Origin: Siphonodentalium dalli
Taxonomy: Eukaryota > Mollusca > Scaphopoda > Gadilida > Siphonodentaliidae
Direction: 5' to 3'
Assembly (NCBI GenBank): GCA_032622095.1
Contig: CP136066.1
Location: 185,600,716-185,664,715, forward strand
Length of the DNA stretch: 64,000 bases
Below are positions 22,901 through 34,900 of the stretch, piece by piece. Within the stretch, counting starts at the first letter, position 1. Each line of letters begins with the position of its first letter. The translations under genes were made by a program, and so were the position numbers. The notes beneath the pieces are model-generated. The model did not search any database and was not told the origin of the DNA. It was given only the letters and a program-made list of their open reading frames with translations.

Positions 22901-25900
22901 TTACGTCGGCAAATGAATATTTGTAAATTGTATATAGTACTGTTCTCGAATACTGCATACAGAATATGTGTTGTGTTGGATAGTCCAGTGAAAATTTGGG
23001 AAATGAACCAATTGCTATTTGCATTATCCACAAGTAATATAATCGAAGATTCTCATATATATTTCGAAGTCAGTTTATCGCAAAATCGGCGCTGTTCACT
23101 AACCGTCGAGAGTTCCCGTGGACATCCCACGGTGTGCTTTTGTGCCAAGATTGTCATAGCAACCCAAATTTGACTTTTACGATATAAACGTAAAAACCCC
23201 ACCTCCAACAGGTTCGTTTTAGACGATTGGGAGACGAAGCTGAAGTCCGCACAGTGCATCCGTATGATCGCCGGCGGTGGCTGGAGGTGAGAGATCTACT
23301 GCCGAGCACACAGTATGCGATTATTGTTAAGCCATTAGGTATGGAATTAGAAGGGACAGTAAACGAATGGACAGAGTATGAAGGTACGCATCATATTTGA
23401 TTCGAGTTGAGGAACCCACCCATCAAAGCTCAGAGTGATCAGATATTGATTTTTGAAGTTTGTTATTTCTCGAGATGTGTGCTAATAATTGGCCCAAAAA
23501 CACGTGGTCACACGGACAAATTGCGGATGAAGGTGGATAACTCTAAAATCAAGTGGTAATAATAACCGCTTGATTTTAGAGTTATCCATCTTCATCCGCA
23601 ATTTTGACCGAGACCATCCTTTTGACGGCGTGTTTCTGGGCCACAAACAATAGAAATAACAAACTTCAAAAATCAATATATGATCACTCTGAGCGTTGAT
23701 GGGTAGGTTCCTCGACTCGAATCAAATATTTTTTACGCCCGAAGACAAAGAAATAGTCATTTAGGGGCGTTTGATCGGATTATATATTTTGATAACATTC
23801 ATAGACATGTTGAGAGTGCAAAACATAATATAACAGTAAGTTTATAAAGAATAAAGTTGCGCCAATTCTTATTTTTGTAGAAATTGGGAAGCATCGATAG
23901 TTTTATCCCATCCATATTTGTGTAGAACTGGTAGATCAACAAGAGCCACCACAACATCCCTGCACTTTGTGTTCGGGCATATCCGACTGTCTGTCCATTG
24001 AGCAACCGTGCTGACCATGGCATATTGATGGACTTAATACTGATTGTACTTACTAATTGTATTTAATTTAATGATACACACTACTGGTATAACAATGATC
24101 CTTGTATAAACTTAACTTCATGTATCATCTCTCCTGGGTGCCGAGACGTATTTGGCATCTAATTCCGTTTCTATTTTGGACACTACACCATGATTTAAAG
24201 CCATAATTTCAATTTCGATTGTGACTGAGGCATTATTGTATACACCATTTATCACGCATCTTTACTATCAACTTCGTTATCTTTCCTACCTATTTCATTA
24301 TATTCTCCCTTCTATCATACCTCTATCTTTCTCATCCCTGCACTCGCTTAACTAACTTCCCAACATTTATTTGAAAACACATAACAATAGTCAAATTCCC
24401 GTCCTCTTTACCATGTAGCTGTCTGTATTGACACTCGGGGTAACATTTCTAGAGGAAATGACTTTTATAAAAGCCATAGGCTTATGGCTTGTTATTCAAT
24501 CCTCATTTGAACTATTTCTTTTTCGATATCTATTATTGTCAATGTGATGTTCTGTTCTTTCGTTCAAATAAAATATTGTTTACAGTAACATCCCTGGTTA
24601 ACCCTCCCTATACTAAATGGATTATCCCAGCCAGTTAAAAATTGTACAACAGAATAGTCCATTGTTGATTTGCATGGATGTAAAGGTAATATAAACAGAC
24701 GACAGATACGTAAATTTACAGAAGGATTCCTATTAATTTAGGAAAAATCTTTAGATACTAAGTTCAACTAACGACTTATATGTGGCGGTTTGTTGAACTT
24801 ATTATCTGAACATTTTCTATGGGATAACTACTAGTCTTGTCAATGATGCTTTAGTATAGAACGGGTCACGCGGTCCTGCTAACTTGGTATGATGTTGGTG
24901 TGTCCTGCTGAAATGATATTATGCTATTGGTACACATCATTGCTGTTAAGAACAAGTACAAGTACCGTTTTAATTTCCCAAAGTTGTCACTTGCACGGTG
25001 TTTGGCTAATACGAGCGATTTGAGCAAAAGCCAGTGTCTGTATAAACATTCAAGAACGTATCTGTTTAAACTTCACTATGGCAACGATGACGACCAAAGC
25101 TACGCACATCTTTTCTGCATTGTTTTATACAATACACACAGCCTTCATCCTGATTTGTATATGAATTGTTTGATTTATTTCATTGTAGTTATCGTTTGTG
25201 CGTACATGCGCAAGTGTTTGAATGTGTAGGAGCTCTGTCATTTGTTGTATCATTTGAGCGCTTTGGGCCTCATGGGATAAAGCGCTTTAAAAATGCTATA
25301 CATTATTATTTAAGAACATATATATTTACACGAAAATAATAACAATGGTATAGTTGTCTCAGTTGTGGCCGGTCCAAGACAACCAGTATCAAAATATCTT
25401 CGTTCAGATTAGCCAAGCGTCACGAAAACGACAACTTTATATAAAATAATGGTGACATTTCTTAAAGACATAATAAAGACTTGTTCGGTTGGAAAATTAG
25501 GATTCATGCGATATGCCAACCTGTGGAATATAGCATTCTACCAACTTCGCCGAAAATGTCAAAGTCGTCGACCATACCACTCCATAAAATACATCGTAGC
25601 GTAGAGATTCATGGTATTATCTAACGATTGATGTTGATTTCAAGTATTTGACAGTATTGTTTGCATGGTAAGATGGTCTATCTCTTTGTAAACATGTGTT
25701 ATATAGTTACCGGGTATAACATATTATATATGAATCAAAGACTTCTGTCCGGAAATTCTTCTATCGATTAATATTGATTATATTTTGAATATTGTTTTAA
25801 CTAAAAATGTGTGGTTGTTTAGCAACGAACAAAAGTGGTTACTGTTAACAGAGACCAAAACAATTTTATCGTGTAATTTTGTCACAAACAAAACGTTAGT

Positions 25901-28900
25901 TAGACCTGGGACTAGTATACACATATACTAGTCCCAGGTTAGACTTATTGTCGCTTATAATAAACCATGTAATAAAACAATACAAACAAACAATCTGTGA
26001 TATTTGACGTTCGGGTCAAAGCTATGGGAATAACTTAGTGATCTATATCGCTATATGATATCGCCTTAATGGTCTGTTCTAAAATTAGAACAATAAAGTG
26101 TCCCATTTAACAATCTCATTTTATAATAACATATTCGAAATAAAATCAATATTAATTGATAGAAGCCTTTCAGGACATGGGTTTTCACTCCATATTTATT
26201 ATTTTATACCCACGAAACTGTTTCAAAATTGTTATATGTAGAGATAATTCATTTTTAAGATTGTTTTTAATGGGTGGCCATCGGACCGTGAATCTTGATT
26301 GTGGTAACTTGATTTTACAGGGTTTCCAGAGAAGCTACGATTCATGACACATACCAAGAGAACTCTGATTGTGACAGAGACTGATTCAGTCAGCATTTAT
26401 TGTGGTGTGGTGGGTTTTCCAAAACCGGAAATCAGGTGGATGAGAAAAAATAGAAAGCTGATTCGCCCCGACAGACCAGGCTACGATGTACAAGACTTAA
26501 TTGATGGTTCTGTGCTACGAATCGAACATGCCAAATTCAGGAGAGACAATGGAACGATCACATGCGTTGCAGATAATGGAAACGTAGAAGCTATCCGCTC
26601 ATATATCTACCTGCGTGTAATTAAGCAAAGGAAAAGTAAGCACCACCGGCGTTAATCTCGATTTTATCTCGATACATGGTCATTTCGATCAAAATTGAGA
26701 ATTTGTTCACCCTAACTGCATGAAGCCAGCACATTTGACGCAATGAGCACTCATACTGAGTCCGTGACTCCGTGCCTCCATAAATTTGAGATATACTGTT
26801 TATACATTTATATGTATATTGCTATGACCGTTGTCCTGTTAAGGTCACATCTTGAAATTGAAAATGTTCAGCCAGGTTACAATAGTTACTGTTTTCTGAC
26901 TGACAAAGATATAAAATCTACCTATAGTAAACTGAGATAATTATACATTTAACAGAATGCGCCGTAATGGATAGAAACTTGATTTCCATTGATTGACTTG
27001 TAAAGATCTTCAGTCAATAAGTTCAACAGACTTATGGTGTTTGTTTAGAGTAGTGTTTTCACTTACTGGCTAAATGTCGCCTACCGAAACCTAACAGTCG
27101 ACATATGTCCATTATGTTCAAATAGTCCAATTTGTGTGATGGACCACTGGTAGCTCTATTGATTCACATAATAACTGCACTCACAAAACTTGATGGTTCC
27201 GAACAATGGCTTTCTTGAATGTATTGGCCAAATATTTGAGAAACCGGGTTCCTTATACATCACTTCCTAATCGGACCTTCGTCCAATGTTGTTTCCAAGT
27301 CCGACATTACATAGTAGAGTTCATCCTTTAGTCTATACTATCAACATTTTTCAAACAAAAAATTGTCCCTAAACGGCAGTAATATATATTCTAGTGTCGT
27401 CATCCATTGGTGGCCGTTCTCACGCTGACTCTCTGATGTTACAGTTATGAAGCCAGTCTGACTTGCCATATGACATTGTTTTCCATTGAATTACATTGTT
27501 TCTGGCTGCAGGGAATATTTTCCATAATTATTTCATATTTAAAAGAAATGCGCCCAATATTGTCACTTTCTTGTAGCCATGATTTTATAACCATGCAGGT
27601 TCGAAAATAAACATGTGCAAACAGACAATCCCGCTTGTGATTGCGGTCCTGTCCAGTATATTTCGAGTATAATTGTTGTGTTAGACACACACAAACAGCT
27701 TTCATTTGAAAGTAAACCATACATTTCGTTCAGGGCTGCTGTAAAAAGTAAATTGGCCAGTTGCCTTGGAAAAGCTGTGTTTGCAATATATATCCAGTTT
27801 TGAGAAATAAAATTTCAACAGCTAGGCGACACACCGAGTAAAAGCACCATGATTGGCACACAAGTACAACACGTCAAAATATAATTCATTTTGGATAGCA
27901 ATAACAGCTCGAAAATTACAACAGTGGCTGTGACAAACATTTTGGTCAAAACGCCTGTTTGTCTCCAAATTCTAGCCACTATGCACTGTGGTTGACAAGT
28001 AACTGCATGAACAATGGGTTACTGTGTGTCTATCTGTATGCATAAGGTGTATATTTTGTGTATGGCATGATTAAAAACAGTGAATAAAATCGTCGCTATT
28101 TCAGCAAATATTTTCCTTATATATTATGTATCACCATATTGCTGAAAGTTCGAAAATAAAATTTGCCTACACAACTTTTTATCTAGCTTACAATTCCTTG
28201 ACAACCGTTGCCATGGAGCCACCCAATTACTCTAGTGCAACAATATTAGCCAACATTTGACAGGTTGCCACTGACCACGGTCTCACAAAACAATATTATG
28301 TTCTGTCAAATTTGAATAATTAACGTACAGTTACATTATTCATACCTTTTCTTCAAAATAGTAGGTTAGATTGTTTTCATGATATAAAAAGAAGACTCAA
28401 AGTCATATCATTCATGTCGTTGCCATGGTAACCATGTTGATATAATCATAACCCGCACTACCACACTGTTCTAACTCTGTTAACATATTTTGGTGATATA
28501 CTAGAGGATTTTATTGACAAAATAAAACAGTATGGTCGCTGCTAACGTGGTTACCATGACAACCGAGATCAGTGGAAAGCGTCAAGACACTCCGGTATAG
28601 GGTATATAAATATGTGCTAAGATGCATACATTTATCACAAAATCCACGATTCCTCCCAATATCACCGTCATCACCTCTACTAATAACTATAAGATGTTTA
28701 ATTCATTATAGTAATTACTAGATCTCATACGTACTGGACAAAAGATGACGTTGTATCCGTCCCACTTGCTTCAGACGTATATGTGACTTAACCATTCGTT
28801 ACCTGAAGAATATTAACTCTCCTTGTGGCTCGATCCAGGGAAATGATCGTTCTGAGTGACCTTGACCTGCTTATATTGTCGTTTAACCCTTACAGGCTTC

Positions 28901-31900
28901 GATCGCCATGCCATAACTCGGCACCCAACAACTGTGACAGTGAATCGACGAGATCGCGCAATGCTGGCGTGTGGCGGTGAAGCCATGTTAAACACGTCAC
29001 TTGTTCAATGGTGGAAAGATGGTGTTCCTTTAACTTATGGGCAGCGTGTGCATCTTCGTAAGTATCTTTATATATAACCAGATATAAGCGCCAAATAATC
29101 GTTCTGATTGTATTTTATTGGGGTGACGGAGAGGTGCCTCTCGGTCATTTCGACCATCCGGGGTTATCCCCACCCCCCCCCCCCCCCCCCACCCACCACC
29201 ACCACCACCACAAACACAACTTCGTTGTTTTTCCTAAGCGCCATGGGGTCACCGATGACTAAATCGGCAAAGTGCATGGCATATTAGGCTGTCACAATTT
29301 ACGTCATCACACTAAAGCACTCGTACATAAGGTTATATCATATATGTGTTAACTTTTTCTATACTGAATGGACTTCCCCCGTTTAATTATAACAATATAT
29401 CATACATTGGAACGGTATAATATTCATTTATAGGTGTGTTATGGTGGAGTTATTCCCCTTTTAGAATTAGCTGATTATTTTGTTTGCCGGATGACGATAA
29501 TAACGGATACTTCTTATATAGCGCTTAAACACACGATTCTCCAAACGCTTTAATAGTTATATTGACATATCAAGTTACGATTATGCGATATCTATCAATT
29601 CAGGATGTGGACTAATCACATAAAAATACAGATCAAGTACGAATTTGTCTTCAGTCAGCCATTTGTAATGGAGTTTTTCCCTCTTCGACTTAGAATTTGC
29701 CGATTATTTTGTTGTAGATTATTTCCAGAATAAAATTATTTTCTGAAAAATCCGCCCGTCAAAAAACCAACCTTTGGGGGGGGGTGTGTGTGACCAAGTG
29801 GCCTTTTATTTTATTTAGAAAGAATGGTTCAAACCCTACAGAATAAATTTCCTTATTTATCACCATGTGTTCTTTGAAACGCTGCTTCGTCTACAGATGA
29901 ATCTACATGGAACCGGTCAGTGTTAGTCGTCGATTATATTATGGATCGAGATGAGGGTACTTACCGGTGTTCAGCCATCAGAACCAGAGATGGTAGATAC
30001 GCCGAGAGCCAACCAGCAAGGATCAACGTTATACGTGAGTCATTCCTTATCTTTAAAGACATATTATGGACTTGTTCGGTGCGTGAAATTGATATGTTAA
30101 TACTCAGGTGCTGTACCAACATGGGGAATGTAGCATCCTACTAACATCGCCGAAGATTTCAAAGAAATCGATCCATAGAAAACATCATCTGAACTATGCC
30201 CAACTGTAAATATTTCCATTTCGATTCGGGACGCAACTACCGCCGATAATCTAACACATCGAGAGTCGTTGCATTTAATTAACATATCAGAATAACGGTG
30301 TGTATCGTTGATTTGGATTAATATTCATTAACAAATAACAACTTTGAGCAGGATTATTCTCAATTTATATTTGATCATCCTGCCAGAGTGTTTCACACTA
30401 CTTTAAGGCCGTGTGGAGTAACTAATATAAAGCATCAATGGTCATCACAAATTTTCATCAACTAAATATTCCACAGTTGAAGCAGGGGGGGGGGTCAATT
30501 ACTTACAAAAAGTAATTAATGACAGTTATTTTCAAACCACAAAGTAATTAATTACAATTGCTTGGCAATATAACTAATTACATTTCAATTACTTCAATGG
30601 TACATTCAACGTTCTCGTATGTTTCATTGTTGACGGTTATGTAAACAAAAATCTGTCGCAGAGAACATATACCATAAGTTACCATTTCATCATAATCAGA
30701 TGTGACTACATAAATGTGACATGCAAATAATGACCATTACAATTTTGGAAAATAATTGAAAAAGTAATTGAATTATCTGTTTACATAATTACTTTCAATT
30801 ACTTGTAATTGACAAATGACAAATGACAAATTACTTGAGAAAAGGCAATCAATTGCAGTCATTTACAATTACACACTACAATTGCCCCATCCCCGAATTG
30901 AAGCCACATCATTAAACTTATGGATTCATGGAAAACTAGGGTACTTACATTTATGTTGTGCAATTAATGTTTTAAAGATACGGGCGGCGTTGGCGGTGGG
31001 TATGCTGTTAAAATATTCACCTCTGTCAAAAACCGCCATAAACAGAAAGGATAGTAAAATATAGACATACCTTGTTCTTATACCAATCATAAATATGGCA
31101 TAAACAGTTTGTTATTGTCAATTTTTTTCTTTGTTGTGTAAACAAAAGCAAAAAACGTTACGCTTCCTGACTATTGTTTAGATCCGGTTATGGTAAACAT
31201 AAAGAGCGTTCTTTGCTACTGTTTTCCTGATATGGAAATAATAAAGAGCGTTTATGTCATTTGTGTGTGATTAACCAATAGAATTGCGCTGTGTTATGTA
31301 AACAGAAGCACAACTTCTGTGACACGAACAGGCTCTTGTTTACGTAAACCATCGTACGTCTTGACGACAATATACTATTTACGCGCTGATTATGTTTGGC
31401 ATATGAACAAAACTATATATATTTTAATATTCCTTCTGTTGATAGCGATTTGAACAAATATGAATATTTCTGCAACGAACGCCGCCCGTGCCTTTAATCT
31501 GCGGCTCATGGAGTAGCTATTCCTCCTCGTGGATCAATATTTTAACATAGTGAACAACCCGCCATGCATTGACTATATATTATTGATAACAGTGTTATAC
31601 ATGTAGCAAAATAGTCGACTATATCGTCAGCCAGTGAAAGACACACTATATATGCCCACATTGTTTTTGCTGCAGAAATGAGAACACCACCATTCATTAC
31701 CGAAGGCCCGACGAATATGACGGTGACGCCGGGCCAGGGTTTTAACTTGACGTGTGCAGCTGGAGGGGAACCGATGCCTGTAATTGTGTGGGAGCAGCTT
31801 ACGTCACCAGAAATCGCGGACTATGTCAAACCAGAATATAATTATGTGACAAACGTCATTCAACATCCGGGTCTCTTCCGAAACACAACATTTCGCTGTC

Positions 31901-34900
31901 GTGTCACTTCGGAACTCGGTAACATAACCAGAGAAGTGACCGTTACCGTAGTAGGTAAGCAAACTAAGCAGATATTTCAGGATAGTATAATGTATTGCCT
32001 GCAATGTGTTCAAGCTTTGGTTGAATCGCTTGTATTGGCATAACTAATAACTGTAAATTGGTGAGAAATGATTTGTGGTAGATTTGTAGACAGTAGCCTT
32101 GAAATAGTATGCCTGACATTTGCAGAATGAGGTCCCAGATGGTGAATGCAATGACGCTATCCCAAAACGGCGGGCTAGCGTCACCAAATTCACCCTCTAG
32201 GAACCTAATTCTGCTTAGGCATCAACTGCTATGGGAGAGCTGCAAGTAGGCAAGTATATAGGATTAGATTAAAGTTCACCCATTAGTCGCCTAGATTGTG
32301 CATTTTATCATCTGATAATTAGGGGATATAGAAACTGATAATTAGGGGATATAGAAACTGAACAGAAGCGAAAAAGTATCTAAAACAATGTTAACCCTTT
32401 ACCCAACAACGGCCAAACTTATATATACACATTCTTCTCCATGATATACATGGGGAATCTAATGGTGTGGTTTAAATATGTCAAAATTGGCGCCTGTAGG
32501 TATCCTTCTATGTATAAGAGAATGCATTGGCTTAACACATTAAAAATTATAAAATTGTTAAAGAATGTAAGAAAAAATGGTAAAAAGTGTTAAAAAAAGA
32601 TTTTGTTTAGGCCAATGCATTCTCTTATATATGCGAGGCGACCTACGGTCGACTCGCATATATAAGAGAATGCATTGGCACAGGGCATAACTGTAACTAT
32701 CACAATGTGGTCAAGGAGCCGGTTCCAATGATATCCATATTTCTATGGTGTTATTGAGACAGACCGAAGATATTTTAGGCTCTTGAAGCTTTATTTGGGC
32801 GTTTTTGGCCGGTTTGTTGGGTAAAGGGTTAATATAAGAAAATAGATATTTCGCAGAAAACGAGGCCTAAGCTGAATGAGGTAACCAGATGGTGGATTTG
32901 GTGATGCTAGCCAGCTGTGTGTGGTAGCATCACTAAATCCACCCTCTCGGGACCTCAATCTGCAAATGTTGGACATTCTAATTCAATGAATGTACATTAT
33001 GATACATTTGACACATCACATATATCCTAGTTATAGAGACGTACACAGTCGTGTTCTTAACCCTTTACCCAACAAAACGGCCAAAACCGGCCAAAAATAT
33101 CTTCGGTCTGTCTCAATAGAACCATACAATTATGGATATCATTGGAACCGGCTACTTGACCACATTGTGATAGTTACAGTTATGCCCTGTGCCAATGCAT
33201 TCTCTTATATATGCGAGTCGACCATAGGTCGCCTCGCATATATAAGAGAATGCATTGGCCTAGGGCCCTTACATTCTTTAACAATTTTATAATTTTAATG
33301 TGTTAAGCCAATGCATTCTCTTATATATGCGAGGCGACCTATGGTCGACTCGCATAGATAAGAGAATGCATTGGCACAGCGCCCTTCTGTTGGGTAAAGG
33401 GTTAATTGCTCTTAACTGCAAGAATGGTTGCGGACACACGTACCACAGTAACGATGGCATAGTAGGTGTGACAATTTATTATGGTGGAGTTTGGTGAAAA
33501 TTGGTCGTCATATTTCTGTGCCATAGCTAGCCATGTTGCCCGCTGAGTTTCCGCACAATGAGTCGACTGGACCAATTAACACATTGCGTTTCACCAAGGT
33601 TGATCTCTACTCATTACGTTTTGCTACATTGTATTCTCTACGATATATATATAATTGCACGATCGTCCAGAATTGTGTTTGACCGTGGCAATCCCCCATT
33701 CACTCACATATCATGCACTTAGTACGTTTTGTTGATATGATCTCAATTCATGTTTATCCACTTATATTAATTTCATGCGTATTAAGACAGTTCCCCAAAT
33801 GCGTTTTTTTATTTAGTTCTGCGCATAATTCCGCTAAGATTATCATGTGGGCCGATGAAGCTGTGTCGGAACTGTTGGAGGAAATGCAGCTACGAGAAAG
33901 TATCTGGAATAAACAAAGCTATACAAGGACCAAAAACAAGAAAAAGGCTGATTATAACGAACTTTTGGAGGACTCATTGTGCAAATATGCAGATGGCGAC
34001 ATGGCTAGCTATGGCATATTAATTATGACAACCAATTGTCACCAAACTCCACCTAAGTAAATTTTCATACCTATTTTACAATCGCTACTGTCATACCTGC
34101 GTCCGCAGCCAATAAGTGAATTGACGTTTTATCTTTCAGATGTGATCCCCGCTGTTGAGCCCAATCAAGGCGCTGTTGAGCCCAATCAAAGCGCAGAGGG
34201 AACTGCTGCTGATGCAGACTCAATCGATTATATTACCGAAAATAGCAAAGGTGTGCTGTATAGGGGCGATGTGCATTGCACGGGTCCATTAACCCTTTAC
34301 CCAACAGAACGGCCCTATGCCAATTTTTTTTCTCTTATATATGCGAGTCGACCATAGGTCGCCTCGCATATATAAGAGAATGCATTGGCTTAACACATAT
34401 TAAAAATGATAAAATTGTCAAAGAATGTAGAAAAATATTATAAAAAATGTAAGAAAAACTTATAAAATTGTTAAAGAATGTAAGAAAAAATGGTAAAAAG
34501 TGTTAGGCCAATGCATTCTCTTATATATGCGAGGCGACATATTGCCGACTCGCATATATAAGAGAATGCATTGGCACAGGGAATAACTGTAACCACCACA
34601 ATGTGGTCAATGAACCGGTTCCAATGATATCCATATTTGTATGGTTTTATTGAGACAGACCCAAGATATTTTAGGCTGTTGAAGCTTTATTTGGGCGTTT
34701 TTGGCCGGTTTGTTGGGTAAAGGGTTAATTAAGAAATGAAAGTTGTTTGATTGTATTTTATTGAAGGCTGGCGATTTGAGCACATTGTGTGAAAGGCCTC
34801 AGCACCATACACTAAATGTGACCCGCCATATCAAAGCCAGTCGTAAGTCGGGATTTTTTTTTTTTACCCTGTGCCAATGCATTCTCTTATATATTCGAGG

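Larger units (their letters stand above)
23731..25461. other. Intron sequence with repeat fragments
   Basis: Part of the 2.9 kb intron between FN3 and Ig 3. It contains an interspersed repeat (24584-24822, related to 36165-36365) and a single dispersed minisatellite unit at 24823-24866. No exon seen. Confidence 0.5.
33057..33405. mobile_element. A-family TTAA-end hairpin MITE
   Basis: TTAACCCTTTACCCAACAAA at the left, TGTTGGGTAAAGGGTTAA at the right. Two P hairpins (33192-33258, 33308-33374) lie in opposite orientation. The left flank between TIR and hairpin is ~120 bp (AATATCTTCGGTCTGTCTCA...GGATATCATTGGAACCGG). The right flank is only ~15 bp. Confidence 0.95.
34289..34728. mobile_element. 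A-family TTAA-end hairpin MITE, opposite orientation
   Basis: TTAACCCTTTACCCAACAGA at the left and TGTTGGGTAAAGGGTTAA at the right. Here the short flank is on the left and the ~120-bp flank on the right, the reverse of the copies at 33057 and 39295. Hairpins at 34320-34388 (decayed first 10 bases) and 34508-34574. Confidence 0.95.

Noticed and set aside
23799-24023. Minus-strand ORF with LIYQFYTN and NWRNF strings resembling the tentative exon at 19471
   Set aside because: Nucleotide match is limited to TTCTACACAAAT and short stretches. It is not enough to call a gene or a repeat family, but it lowered my confidence in the 19471 exon.
33823-34060. Myb/SANT-like segment as an exon of the Ig/FN3 gene
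   Set aside because: With the required phase after the Ig 5 exon it reads into a stop. The domain-like frame differs and lies between transposon inverted repeats, while the exon at 34140 joins Ig 5 cleanly.
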